A DNA stretch of 64,000 bases from Aphrophora alni (GCA_963513935.1 OY740767.1:79224060-79288059), one strand, 5' to 3'; positions 10,118 to 20,931 are shown, counted from the first letter of the stretch. Made by a program: numbers and translations. The notes: generated by a model from the sequence alone, not told the origin.

Positions 10118-12792
10118 ACAGCACAATTAATATAGCTTGTTGGAATGCAAATGGACTGCTGCGACATATCCCTGAGCTGGAGGTGTTCCTTAATACAGAA
10201 AAAATAGACATCTGCCTGATATCAGAGAGCCACTTCACCAGAGAAACTCATGTACAAATAAGAGGATATTTTTGTTATCATTCTATACACCCGGCCAACA
10301 GAGCAAGAGGGGGATCAACAATACTAATAAAACAGCATCTGAAACACTGGGAAAACGCCAGGATCGAAGACGAAGCAATGCAGGTTACAACTGTGAATGT
10401 AGAGACTGGGAAACACAAGAAATTCACCGTTTCAGCTATATACTGCCCCCCGAGACACAGTATTAAAAAAGAAGAGTATATAACCTTGTTTAGATCCCTA
10501 GGAAGTAGATGTATCATTGGTGGAGACTTCAATGCCAAAAATACTTATTGGGGTTCAAGATTGACTACAACGAAAGGTAGAGAGATGTTTGCAGCTGGTC
10601 AAGAATGCCAGTGTAGCTTTCACTCCGGCGGTAAGCCGACATACTGGCCGTCAGATACAAACAAAATACCGGATACAATTGACTTCTTTGTGACCAGAGG
10701 TCTTTCACACAGATACATGGAAGTAAAAAACTACGAAGGGCTAAGTTCAGACCACACGCCTGTTATAATGACAATTAGTGACACAATAATCAAGAAAGAA
10801 AATACAGCCAGGCTTACTAACAACAGAACCAACTGGCAATACTTTCGAAAATTCCTCAATGACAATATAAAACTCCTAGCAGAGATCAAAACCCCATACC
10901 AACTGGAAGACGAAACCGAACGGTTGATAGAGAACATACAACAAGCAGCATGGGAAAGTACACCGGCTCGGCAAACGAAAAGAAACAATGACATATACTA
11001 TCCTGTTGAAGTCAAACAAATGGTAGATCTGAAACGGAGAGCCCGAAAAAAATGGCAAATTAATCGTACCCCTGAAAACAAAACCAGACTCAACAATTTA
11101 ACAAATAAACTCAAGGAATTAATAAAGGAGGTTAAAAACCAAACAATTAATAAATACCTAGAAAACCTAACAGCTGACAAAGACACCGACTACTCCCTAT
11201 GGCGTGCCATTAAGGGAATTAAGAGACCTGTAGTGCAAATACCACCAGTTAAAATAAACGAACAGGCCTGGGCTCGAAGTGCAAATGAAAAGGCTGAGCT
11301 TTTTGCAGAGCATCTGGAACAAATATTCCGTCCGCTTCCCAAGCAAACGGCAAATGAACACCTACCAAAAGTAAACAAAATAGATAAACAAGAAATCATA
11401 CCAGTAACACTAAAGGAATTAAAAAACGAAATTAAACATAACTTACATCCTAAAAAAGCTCCAGGTTATGATCTGATTACAGGGCAAATAGTTAAAGAAC
11501 TTCCGGAAAAAGCCTTGAGGAAACTACTGTCCATTGTTAATGCAGCATTTAGGTTACAGTATGTTCCTAATCAATGGAAGGTAGCAGAAGTCATCATGTT
11601 ACCTAAGCCGGGTAAACCACTTCATAAGGTAACCTCATACCGTCCAATCTCATTACTGCCAATACTATCCAAAATCTTCGAGAAACTCCTTCTTAAAAGA
11701 CTTAAGGTTATTATAGAAGATAGGAAGCTCATACCTGCACATCAGTTCGGTTTTCGGGCAAAACACTCGACCATTGAGCAGGTTCACAGAGTGGTGGAGA
11801 TAGTAGAGGAAGCTATGGAGAGGAAACAGATCTGCTCGGGCGTATTTCTCGACGGGGCGCAGGCGTTCGACGGAGTCTGGCACTGTGGGCTGGAACATAA
11901 ACTGGAACGGGACTTGCCGGAGCAGTTCTACAGAATTATGAAGTCATACCTTCGTGAGAGACACTTTCGTGTTAGATATGAACATGACTACTCACAAATT
12001 AAAACAATCAAAGCAGGAGTACCCCAGGGAAGTGTCCTTGGCCCTGTACTGTACCTTCTGTACACCAGAGATATACCAGTTAATGGAAATTCCACAGTGG
12101 CGACTTTTGCCGACGATACAGCAATTCTAACAGTTGGTGACAACATTTTAGAAGCCACAGAAAAATTACAGAATGCTACCAACGCAGTAAGTCAATGGAC
12201 AAAAAATTGGAGACTAAAGCTCAATGAATCAAAATCTGTTCATATTAATTTTACCAATAGAAGATACGAACCAGCACCAATAACATTAAATGAAAGGAAG
12301 ATAACATACGTAAACAGTGCAAAGTATCTCGGGATGACACTCGATGCAAAGCTCAGATGGAAGGAGCATGTAAAAAAGAAAAAAGTCGAGCTAAAGCTCA
12401 AATTCAATAAAATGTATTGGCTTTTTGGAAGGAATTCCGAACTGTCAATAAGCAACAAAACACTATTGTACAAGCAAGTTCTAAGACCAATATGGACCTA
12501 TGGTGCACCACTCTGGGGATGTACAAAGAAAAGCAACAGTAGCATAATACAAGTTTTCCAAAATAAAGTATTGAGAATGATTGTCAACGCCCCATGGTAT
12601 GTGAGGAATGACAACATACGTAAGGACCTAGGCATTGAGCCTGTTGAGGAAGTCATCAAGAGGCTCTCTGTTAAGCATCGTCGCAGGCTAGAGCAGCACA
12701 AGAATACAGAGATTGTCCAATTGCTGCACCGCAGTGACAACATCACAAGAAGGCTGAAAAGGACCAAGCCAATGGACCTCACTAGGCAGTAA
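10114..12792 (+). CDS. Jockey ORF2 polyprotein: endonuclease and reverse transcriptase (892 aa, uninterrupted)
   Basis: Enzyme for target-primed reverse transcription of the element RNA. The N-terminal endonuclease shows CWNANG (residues 9-14), SESH with E38, GGDFNAKNTYWG (136-147) and SSDH (211-214, D213/H214). The RT domain shows PKKAPGYDLI, SYRPISLLPILSK, QFGFRAKHST, motif A FLDGAQAFDGVWH (D580), motif B GVPQGSVLGP and motif C FADD (665-668). A thumb follows (AKYLGMTLDAKLRWKEH). Length and layout fit full-length Jockey ORF2, and there is no internal stop or frameshift. The ATG overlaps the ORF1 stop (ATGA). I did not check every conserved residue, so catalytic competence is inferred. As this copy is 5'-truncated and inverted, it has no promoter of its own. 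Confidence 0.93.
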   Translation: MNSTINIACWNANGLLRHIPELEVFLNTEKIDICLISESHFTRETHVQIRGYFCYHSIHPANRARGGSTILIKQHLKHWENARIEDEAMQVTTVNVETGKHKKFTVSAIYCPPRHSIKKEEYITLFRSLGSRCIIGGDFNAKNTYWGSRLTTTKGREMFAAGQECQCSFHSGGKPTYWPSDTNKIPDTIDFFVTRGLSHRYMEVKNYEGLSSDHTPVIMTISDTIIKKENTARLTNNRTNWQYFRKFLNDNIKLLAEIKTPYQLEDETERLIENIQQAAWESTPARQTKRNNDIYYPVEVKQMVDLKRRARKKWQINRTPENKTRLNNLTNKLKELIKEVKNQTINKYLENLTADKDTDYSLWRAIKGIKRPVVQIPPVKINEQAWARSANEKAELFAEHLEQIFRPLPKQTANEHLPKVNKIDKQEIIPVTLKELKNEIKHNLHPKKAPGYDLITGQIVKELPEKALRKLLSIVNAAFRLQYVPNQWKVAEVIMLPKPGKPLHKVTSYRPISLLPILSKIFEKLLLKRLKVIIEDRKLIPAHQFGFRAKHSTIEQVHRVVEIVEEAMERKQICSGVFLDGAQAFDGVWHCGLEHKLERDLPEQFYRIMKSYLRERHFRVRYEHDYSQIKTIKAGVPQGSVLGPVLYLLYTRDIPVNGNSTVATFADDTAILTVGDNILEATEKLQNATNAVSQWTKNWRLKLNESKSVHINFTNRRYEPAPITLNERKITYVNSAKYLGMTLDAKLRWKEHVKKKKVELKLKFNKMYWLFGRNSELSISNKTLLYKQVLRPIWTYGAPLWGCTKKSNSSIIQVFQNKVLRMIVNAPWYVRNDNIRKDLGIEPVEEVIKRLSVKHRRRLEQHKNTEIVQLLHRSDNITRRLKRTKPMDLTRQ

Positions 12793-12905
12793 CCACATTG
12801 GGACCAGCCGTCGGACTGCACCCCAGCACACAGCGAACACATATGATAAAGGAAAATTGCTAGATGAGGCATGCCTCAGTTGTAATAAAAAAATAATTAA
12901 AAAAA
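12793..12905 (+). other. Jockey 3' UTR and A-rich tail
   Basis: Short 3' UTR after the ORF2 TAG-TAA region, ending in an interrupted A-rich tail (about 12887-12905) immediately before the right target-site duplication. Confidence 0.85.
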
Positions 12906-12916
12906 AGGAGTAATTG
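12906..12916. repeat. Right target-site duplication of the Jockey insertion
   Basis: AGGAGTAATTG, identical to 9392-9402. Confidence 0.85.
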
Positions 12917-15336
12917 ACAAAATGAAAATGAATTTTTAATCAGTCATTACAAGTCGGATTTTAAGTAAATGCAATTTCAGCTCTTAACAAATTTATGACA
13001 AAAGAGATGATAGCATATGTAATATTTAAATATGTGATTATAATAAAAATAAAACAATTTACCAACAATTAATTGATAAGTCGGGACCATTTCACACCAA
13101 ATATTTCCGATTAGAGATACGTGGTGAAAGAACTAAGTAATATAGAAACTTATAATTTTTGTTCCTTGAAAGTAAAATAGAGATAGGTTGAAGGGGAATT
13201 TTTTTATTTTTTTTTTCTTAACATGGTCGTGTGAGAAAGTTGGTGTAAAATTTTCACTTTCTTTATTTTTAGCTCGAGTTCTTAGTTGAGTTTCTTATTT
13301 TTCTAAATATCTATGTTTAAATATTTTTTGAATAACAACAAGTGAAACTGTAAGGGTTTTTTGTCGATATATTCATTGTATACATTGTCTAAAGTTTTGT
13401 AAAATTTCGTGTAATTAAATGGAATTGAAGGGTATAGAAACAAAGATATTCAATTTTATTTATCTAAGGTCAAAATAATATTATCTTTTGTAATGTGTAA
13501 AAATCAATTACTACTCCATATTACAGTAATTAATTATTAAGATCATACAAGTTGTCAACACATTGCCATTTAATATTGTTTATATTTCAACTTTATAAAA
13601 TAAATAGTTCGTATTTATTTTTCACATATTTTTGTCATATTATGGTAACTTACAAAGTTTGACCAATGGACCAATATCAGTAATTATAATTAGCAATTTA
13701 CAGCTTTAAATAGCACTTTTAATGATACTATCTTTAGTTCGTTGGTGGAGGAAAGGGGGTTGGTCTTATTTCAGCTATAATAGAATTATAGTACTTAAAC
13801 CTTCTTAACAGAGAGGAACAAAGTATTGAAGTTGGGATGATGAAAGCAGAAACCAAATAGAGATCTATCCATTGTTTCATTTTGTTCGATTAAGTCGACA
13901 AAACAGTATTCCGAAATACAATGGGACTCGTCTCTTAATTACGTGGCTACCCCCGCTATATTCTGGCTACTCGCCAGATACATTTCTCATAACCCACATT
14001 AGTAGACGATACCTTACTAGCTTCCTATGGGTCAGTTATTATTTGACAGGTGTTACAAATACCAGTAGTTTAATCTATCTTTCATTAGTCCTTCTAGCTT
14101 TCATTTAGCTTAGGCTATTGCTAAAGAGAAAAGCGTAATTATATTGGAATATGTTACAATAACTTTTAAATGATGAAGGCGAGAAAAGTATATATAACGC
14201 AAGATATGAATTTTACAGAGATACAATTTTTTTTTTTTTTTTTTTGTTAATAACTGATTTTATGGACTGTGTGATTATATTTATAACTGTAAAAGTACTA
14301 CATTTTAAACTTTATTAATTGAATTGTTATAAAAATTATATTTAATGTGCATATAAAAACTATGGTGTATGATACAAGTGTAGCAATTTTCTTAGGGATA
14401 GTGAAAAATAAATAGTATAAATGCAACAAATAGGTTAAGAAAAAGTATATAAGTTGAAAAAAATCAATAGTGATAACAATTTATTTTGATTTGTCAGCTT
14501 ATTTTCTCTAATAAAAATTACAAGAGTTTTTCATACAATCGTATATATCGTATTTGTTTTATAAGTGCTTACATTTGCTTTTCGATTAATTACAATATCA
14601 AAACACTATAGACAAAACACATAAAATATTAATCACAAAATATGTACTTTATAAAGTTATATTGTCGTTTTCACCTAAAATAGCGTTATAACATGTAAAA
14701 CACACATAAACAACAACAAATTACCCAAAACACAACGTGTTTAAAGCACGGAATAAATTAAAATATTACACACGATTAGTGAATTAAACAGCTGATGGGC
14801 AGTGTTGCCAACAGTTATTTCTTCATAAATGGGATTACCTTTGAAATTTAAGTGCGAGTTAAGGATATACAAAAGTTTTTATCCTAAACTATTGTAAATT
14901 TGTACTTCCTCTAATCAATAACTTTTGTCCATCCGACACATAGATATCAGTGTTCTTTGGACATAGATTCAACACTTAGTTACAAAAAATATGTTCATAA
15001 ATATTTATAGTTAGTGCATCGGATATGTTTTTAATGATTGAATGTGTCCTTTATACCTGTTTGTCCTATATAAAATTACCACTTATACCAATTCATCTTG
15101 TAAACACCTTTTTTTTTTGGAAGGAGAGAATACGTGATGCTTTATTTACTGTGTACTTTTTTAATAGTAGACAAGTTTTAACGTTTTCCAGATGATTAGA
15201 GTTGTCATCTAATACTTAGATAGTATAGGTCTTTTTGCGATAAATGATATAAATATGTCTTAAACATGTTCTAATAATAGTTTAGACCAAAAATTTAATT
15301 ATTTTTTTAACTTCAAGTTCAGAAGTGAAGTTTAGG
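12917..15336. other. AT-rich spacer
   Basis: No recognisable gene. Contains a T-run at 14228-14246. The 78-codon open frame near 13872 has no recognisable domain. Confidence 0.55.
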
Positions 15337-15669
15337 TTAAGATGTAGGGAGGATTATTATACTTACATAATTTTCGATTTGTCTGTTATTGAACGTAAAA
15401 ACAAGTATAAGATACATATGCGGATAGGCTGTTTTCTTATTGGACATTACAAAATTATTTTTGAAGTTCTTAAAGAAGAGCTCAGCGAGAATGGTGTGCC
15501 CACTGAAGTAATATTTCTCATTAAACAAGAAATAATTCTTAACTAAAACTGCTTCTAATAACCGCATGAGTTCTTCTAGTTTGACCTTTTTTTTACTTCT
15601 CTTAAATAATATGTAATTGAGCCAGATGATTAATTTATTAAGACATTTTTTAACATCAGTTAGATACAA
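15337..15669 (-). pseudogene. Penelope-like reverse transcriptase remnant
   Basis: A 110-codon minus-strand frame. Its centre reads like the Penelope-like RT segment before and around motif B: LEELMRLLEAVLVKNYFLFNEKYY, then a short deletion, then ILAELFFKNFKNNFV. The DNA between (GGCACACCATTCTCGCTGAG on the minus strand) would give GTPFS in the neighbouring frame, so a frameshift splits a GTPxSPxLAEL-type motif. Downstream RT motifs are not visible. This is a short, inactive fragment; the family call rests on these motifs only. Confidence 0.5.
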
Positions 15670-15949
15670 GTAGAGAAGGGTCTAGTGTTTTTAATCAAGA
15701 AAGACCAAATATATCACTTTATTTATGACTATATAATACGTATAATAATAACGTTTTATAAATGGTAAACAGTTACAATAATGTGTGTTGTGATTACAAG
15801 AATAAATTGTATTGGACTGAAATACATTATACACAAAGTTATTTGCATAATGTTCGGAGAACTTTCCGAGCTTATTCTGCTACCAAAAATAATAAAAAAC
15901 TTCATTTTAACGTAAGTCCGGAAATACTTTGTTTTTTACTTACCCGCTT
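15670..15949. other. AT-rich spacer
   Basis: A 68-codon open frame without recognisable domain starts at 15762; nothing else seen. Confidence 0.5.
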
Positions 15950-16310
15950 TTTTTTACAGAATACTTAATATTTTTTAAACTGAAAAAATTATCAGCTCAA
16001 ACTGTGTATGCCTATTTGATGAATAAGCGTCTATAATTGTACTAAAAACCAGAAATTTCTTTCGAATATTTTCAAAATGGAGCCCGTTTAATATTTTTTT
16101 AATGTCAAATATCTCCAAAATCGATAACTATACAAAACGATTATAAGTTACCAAAATATTTACATTGTTAATTACATATTGTTAATGATTATTTTGTATA
16201 CCCTCTGTAGCTCAATGGATAACAGATATTGTCAAAAAACAGAATAAGTATTTCTTTTTAATGGTCAACAATACGCAAAATTACTCCAGAAACCAAATAT
16301 TTTGTTATTA
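15950..16310 (+). repeat. Dispersed repeat, copy 1 (related to 46880-47140)
   Basis: Shares with 46880-47140 the segments TACTTAATATTTTT, GGCTCAAACT-like, TATGCCTATTTG and TCGAATATTTTCAAAATGG in the same order, at roughly 70-75% similarity by eye. Unclassified non-coding element. Confidence 0.65.
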
Positions 16311-16378
16311 AACTAAGTATATTTAACATTTAATTGATTCAGTAATAAAATAAATAAAAATCATTGCTCTCCTCAATC

Positions 16379-16651
16379 CAGCACAACTATTCTAGATTTG
16401 TCTGTAGTACGAGCAATTAACTTTTCTAGTGTATTAAATTTTTTCTTGTGCATTATACACTTCAGCCAACCCCACTCGAAAAATCTAAAGGCGTTAGCTC
16501 TGGTTATTGTGGCGGTCAGTAGTGAGGTCATATTATTGCTGAATCTTAGTTGGATTCCTATAACAAAGACTTCCTTTTCAGCGGGATCGTAAATTGAGTC
16601 TGGACGATATTTTAAAAAAGGATTTATTTTATTTTATCAACTCGTGAAATA
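16379..16651 (-). other. Unassigned minus-strand open frame of about 85 codons without ATG
   Basis: Open from about 16651 down to a TGA at 16379-16381. The composition is protein-like rather than AT-noise: it includes KYRPDSIYDPAEKEVFVIG, TATITRANAFRFFEWGW and KLIARTTDKSRIVVLD. A CCAG preceded by pyrimidines sits near the start and could be a splice acceptor. I do not recognise the family. It could be a terminal exon or part of a decayed transposon. Confidence 0.35.
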
Positions 16652-17659
16652 GATCCACTTAGATGAGGGGAAAATCATGACTTGTGAAAATATTGCTGCT
16701 TGCTCTCTCGTTTATGTTGAAGCTGCGATGAACGATTGGAGCAGAGATGAGAACAAGCTAATTGACAACAAGAGTTTTAGAAAAAACCAAAGTCCCATTA
16801 TCAATTATTAAAAAGGAACGTACTAGCAAAATCAAATGCGACAGGTAATGAAGCAAATAAACTTTAAAAATGGGAATCAAATTTTAAGAACTGCAGAGTT
16901 TAATTCCATAATTAACAAGATCACAGGATGAGTTTCTGCAGGATTGACTATTCCAGTGCCTACAGAAGGAAAAATCGTAAAAGTGGCTAATGATGCGGAC
17001 AACTCTGAAACATCCGATTGAGCTGAAGCCTCAATGCATCAACCAAAGAAATACATTCAATAAATAGTATAGTATATTAAAATCTTTGTTTTAATCGCTA
17101 TGTTTTTTTAGGTTTTTTTATTAGGGTATCAAGTAATACCTAATCAAAAAAGAAAAACTAAAACTTTGTTTGACTTTTATGAAGATGAACACACAAAATA
17201 TCACAGCACATCACAACTAAAAAGACGGGTTCTGTTGTTCAATTCATTTAAATGAAATTCAATTATAAAAAGAGGAACGAAATATGATGATGAATCAAAG
17301 CCATGACACCTTGATTGCTTAAAGGTATCAAGAACCCGAAATCAATGGAAAACCTACTTTAATTTAAAATTTCGAGTCCTGCCCTTAGTTTCACGTTGTA
17401 ATAAATATATTTTTTTAATAAAATGAATGATTTATTAGATAGATAAATAAACCTATAATCATTCTTTAACCAAAATCTGTTTTTCTTCAAAAATAATAAT
17501 AATGAATTTAAAAAACAACAACATAGAATATCGGCACGGTAATTGCTTTCAGCCCTATCGCCTCTGTGTTCAGGGTTGCTCGTCCTGCTAGTCACTACCG
17601 CGTGGTGCGGCTCTGTTGAACACCTAAAACCATAAAATCTCTAATGTTAAAAAAGTTTA
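16652..17659. other. Spacer, unassigned
   Basis: Moderately AT-rich. Short plus-strand coding-like scraps occur (a frame from 16677, MTCENIAACSLVYVEAAMND; and near 16930, VSAGLTIPVPTEGKIVKVAN), but no continuous gene and no recognised family. Confidence 0.4.
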
Positions 17660-18320
17660 AATCTCATGTTTTGAAATATTGTGGAAAACTTCACAAGATA
17701 AAATAGTTTAAGGAACTCTCTCAAGTGACACCCTGACACAGTTTGATAAATCAGGAAATGTTTGTTTCAGCTGGCCAAACATTTCCCAATAACAAATGTT
17801 TCCCTTGTGTGGGTCGTCTTAGAGTTGTTCTGTTGTCCTCCACATGGCTTCAACCACAATCTTCATGCTAAGAAACTAAACCATAACGAAGTCTATAACC
17901 ACACTTCTCCTCCAAATTGGAGACTACCCGGCATCTCAATAGAAACACTTGCGAACCGTTCATTAACGTTGCAGATTGCTTGAACATTTGTATTTTATAG
18001 CACTCGATTTAAATATTCATCTCCAAAGTTGTTCGTTTTCTATTTCAACATAGTTGCAGTCGAGAGTTCCAATGACAGTGGGAAGGTGTTACCCACTTAG
18101 TCTTGTCAATGTTTATTTCTTCAACTAATGATGGGAAACGAATCCAGTAACCTGATTTTTCAATAATTTTGTCAGTTGTAAAATTTACTTTTTGGTACAA
18201 ATTATTGAGTGTAAGAATACAATTTTGAATACCACTTTGAAATCCTATGTCGCAAAAGTTTCTCAAAAACAATTCAATTCCTTTTCGCCTTTCTGGTAAG
18301 AATTCTTCCACTATAAAATA
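17660..18320 (-). pseudogene. PIF/Harbinger (HARBI1-type) transposase relic
   Basis: Reads on the minus strand. A frame from about 18311 gives EKSGYWIRFPSLVEEI.. followed by TKWVTP. After a frameshift comes PTVIGTLDCNYVEIEN, then NVQAICNVNERFASVSIEMPG, and near the end FGQLKQTFPDLSNCVRVSLERVP and FHNISKH. These are in the order found in DDE_4-type HARBI1 nucleases; the D of IGTLDC would be a catalytic residue. Several frameshifts and stops destroy the gene. Part of the middle and the N-terminus are missing or unrecognisable. I found no terminal repeats or target duplication. Confidence 0.75.
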
Positions 18321-19849
18321 TACATTTTAAGTTTCAAATCGTAATAGTTCTTTCAATCTTGTTATTTTCCTTCCCTGGGAGTATGAATTCTTTCCTCACA
18401 CGTGTACGTGCATTCTTATTATTTCAGCAGCTTATCACAAAGTGAAGTGTGTTCCTAAGCAAGTTTCAAAAAACAAGTAATTACCTAATATTTTTAAGCA
18501 ATTTCATTTTATTCACGCAGGTTTTGAAGTAATTGCTGGTGTTAAGGAAAAGTCAAGCAATTATTGACGAAGTAATTACTCGACCTTTTCATTCATTTTA
18601 AATCAAGTAACTACTCTAAAAATATAAAACAGGAACAAATGCTCCACTTTATTCACATCAATATTTTTTTTTTGTGGTAATGGAGAATATCAGTCACGCC
18701 AATCTATCCACTTTCTGCAGCGCAGGAACTAACATGCATTCCTAACCACTCTAGTCTAACGCGGACTTGTTTAACATAATTAATTGTTTGAATTAGAAAT
18801 AGATAAATTAATGACAGAAATATTTGTATGTATACTGATAAATGAAAATTAAAATATATTCGATTCAATATATTGAATAGAAAAATCTTAATCGTTTCAT
18901 TTTATCTAGAAAATGTTGGTGAGACAACAAACGTTTCCTTCCATTTTCAACAATAAATTAAATATACTTTTATAGTTTTTCCAAACCACATATCTCAGTC
19001 TCCATATAGTTCACTCAAGGTGTTATGATGTAGATAAATAAAATAATTATACTGAACTTTTGTGAAAGACAACGTAGCCTACTTCATTTATATGTGGTTA
19101 GAAGATTTTTTACCACTGAAATTTATCTGCTGTACCTTTAAACTATAAAAATATTTTACATTTAGATTTATATTTCGTATGGAATAAAACAAATTAAATT
19201 AATAACAAACTGACTCATATTAAATCAAATTCTTTAATTTGGAATTTATTATTATGTGTAATTGATTGATTAAATTAAATGGGGAGACCACATTTAAATA
19301 ATAGTGTAATGCTGACAATTGACTAGGAAAAGATTTATCAGTGAGACACCAAAATAAATATTAAACACTAGAGAAGTGAAGGAGCCTGTACAGGCATAAG
19401 AAAATCAATTATACTGAACGTGCCAAAAGGTGGTATGAGGTCAGGATACGTTATAAAAACACACCAACTCACTGTGGTAGAGTAAAATTAATTCTACCCT
19501 CTCCTTTGTTGTTACCAATCTAAAATTAAAATCTAAATTGCTAATTATTATTTTTAATTATCTAAAGACTCTACTAAATAAATTATAACAGAATGGCTCT
19601 ATTTTTCACCATCGATATAATATTACATTAAAGTATTTTTTAAAATAAGAAATGCTTTAATTTATTTTAAACAAAAAGTAGTCGGTATTTATTAATTTCA
19701 ACGGACTAAGAATAAAAATATCAAAAAAAATTAATTTAACAAACAAAATCTTATAAATATTAAAGATAAAATTTGTGAAAAATTAATTTTTTAAAGAAGA
19801 TGTTAAAATTTATTTTACAGTAATTGAAAATAAAGTTTTTTTCCAGATA
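18321..19849. other. AT-rich spacer
   Basis: No gene recognised. A slightly GC-richer patch at 19375-19505 could not be assigned. Confidence 0.5.
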
Positions 19850-20005
19850 TCAAGTGACCAGGTTTAAGAACCTCCTAGGCACAAATGTTCCTATTTGACA
19901 GCGTCCTTTTTTCACAACGTTACTTTCCCTTGATTTTGGATTCCAATAAAACAGACCTTCCGGGTGCCTAAAGTTCACATTGTATCCAACAATACCGTTT
20001 GTTTC
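19850..20005 (-). other. Unassigned coding-like segment with possible upstream intron
   Basis: Minus-strand frame of 51 codons ending at TGA 19850-19852, including NGIVGYNVNFRHPEGLFYW and KKGRCQIGTFVPRRF. Immediately upstream is a CAG acceptor (20006-20008). Further upstream, at 20090, is a textbook donor GTAAGT, giving an 85-base GT-AG interval. An AATAAA lies about 30-40 bases after the stop. The upstream exon would be open for only about 12 codons in phase. It may be a terminal exon of a small gene or a transposon scrap; family not recognised. Confidence 0.3.
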
Positions 20006-20227
20006 CTGTGTTAAGTTTTCATTCTTTATATAATTTGTTTTGTTTTGGCAGCTTCCGTCTGGAACTTCTTACGTTTTCGCCAACACTTACCCATTTCAAT
20101 GTTGAATATAAATTTTGATTGTCGTGTCATGTCTATGTATAGTACATGTTCTGGTATAGAGTATTTATTTTAAAATTATTTTGAAGTGTTGATCAGGGCC
20201 GAACATGTCAGGAAGTATTTCTAATTA

Positions 20228-20235
20228 ATTATCTA
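20228..20235. repeat. hAT MITE left target-site duplication
   Basis: ATTATCTA, matching ATTATTTA at 20730-20737 with one mismatch. Confidence 0.75.
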
Positions 20236-20729
20236 CAGGGCCGTCGCGTGGGTGGGGTGACCGAGGCGGTCCCCTTGGGTGCCGCCGTGGGTAAAAAAAA
20301 AATTATGCGTTTGTAGTCTAATACTTTAGACGACTATATTGGTTTCTGTGTTATACAAAATACAACTGATTCTTATATGCAACATATAAACATAGTCTCG
20401 ATATTTAAAATTTTACAATAACATAGCTTATTCCTGGGCTTATTCATATATATATACATATACGTACATTAATTTTTAAATGTTGTCAAGATTGGTAAAT
20501 ATGCTCGATTTTAGAACTGAATTGTCCTCTTTTTTATTAATATTATTATAATCCTTTTTTTTTTATGAATCATTTCTGATATCAGACATTTTTTGGATTC
20601 CTTGTCAATAATTTTTGCATTTTCCTAATCAAAAACAGGATTGTTATCGTATAAAATTACGATTTTTCCCTGGGGTGGGGGCGCCGATTTTAGCCATAGC
20701 TTGGGCCTACATACCACATCACGACCCTG
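20236..20729. mobile_element. Non-autonomous hAT element (MITE, 494 bp)
   Basis: Bounded by imperfect terminal inverted repeats: CAGGGCCGTCGCGTGG at the left and the complement of CAGGGTCGTGATGTGG at the right. GC-rich subterminal blocks lie inside each end. CAGGG-type ends and an 8-bp target-site duplication are hallmarks of hAT transposons. The interior is AT-rich and non-coding, so any movement would need a transposase from elsewhere. The single TSD mismatch and TIR divergence suggest a moderately old insertion. Confidence 0.82.
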
Positions 20730-20737
20730 ATTATTTA
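20730..20737. repeat. hAT MITE right target-site duplication
   Basis: ATTATTTA; see 20228-20235. Confidence 0.75.
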
Positions 20738-20883
20738 AGGTGAGGTATATGGATTTTCGTAAATTTTATATAATCTAGTTGGTGTCTCGCATATTTACCG
20801 CTAACCATTGTAGGACTTTAAATAAATTTGATGGAATGTCAAGTATTTCATTGATTTTATATTCGCTATATAGGCGAAAATTA

Positions 20884-20931
<48 letters not shown>

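Larger units (their letters stand above)
9403..12905 (+). mobile_element. Jockey-clade LINE with inverted 5' part (twin-primed) and intact ORF2
   Basis: A young non-LTR retrotransposon of about 3.5 kb. The 5' 0.45 kb (9403 to about 9845) reads ORF1 on the minus strand. The remainder reads on the plus strand: ORF1 tail, complete ORF2, a short 3' UTR and an A-rich tail ending at 12905. Exact 11-bp duplications flank the whole composite, so both orientations arrived in one insertion event. This is the structure expected from twin priming. The insertion is 5'-truncated: the N-terminal half of ORF1 and the 5' UTR are absent. Confidence 0.9.

Noticed and set aside
10114..12792. Reading the 892-codon frame as a host gene
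   Set aside because: EN and RT motifs, an A-rich tail and flanking target-site duplications show it is a LINE ORF2.
10278..12872. Many minus-strand open frames opposite the Jockey ORF2
   Set aside because: Antisense shadows of the long ORF2 coding sequence; none has a recognisable domain.
16203..16225. TGTAGCTCAATGGATAACAG, resembling a tRNA D-arm / box A
   Set aside because: No box B (GGTTCGAANCC-like) or cloverleaf follows at the right distance. It lies inside a dispersed repeat and could at most be a chance match.
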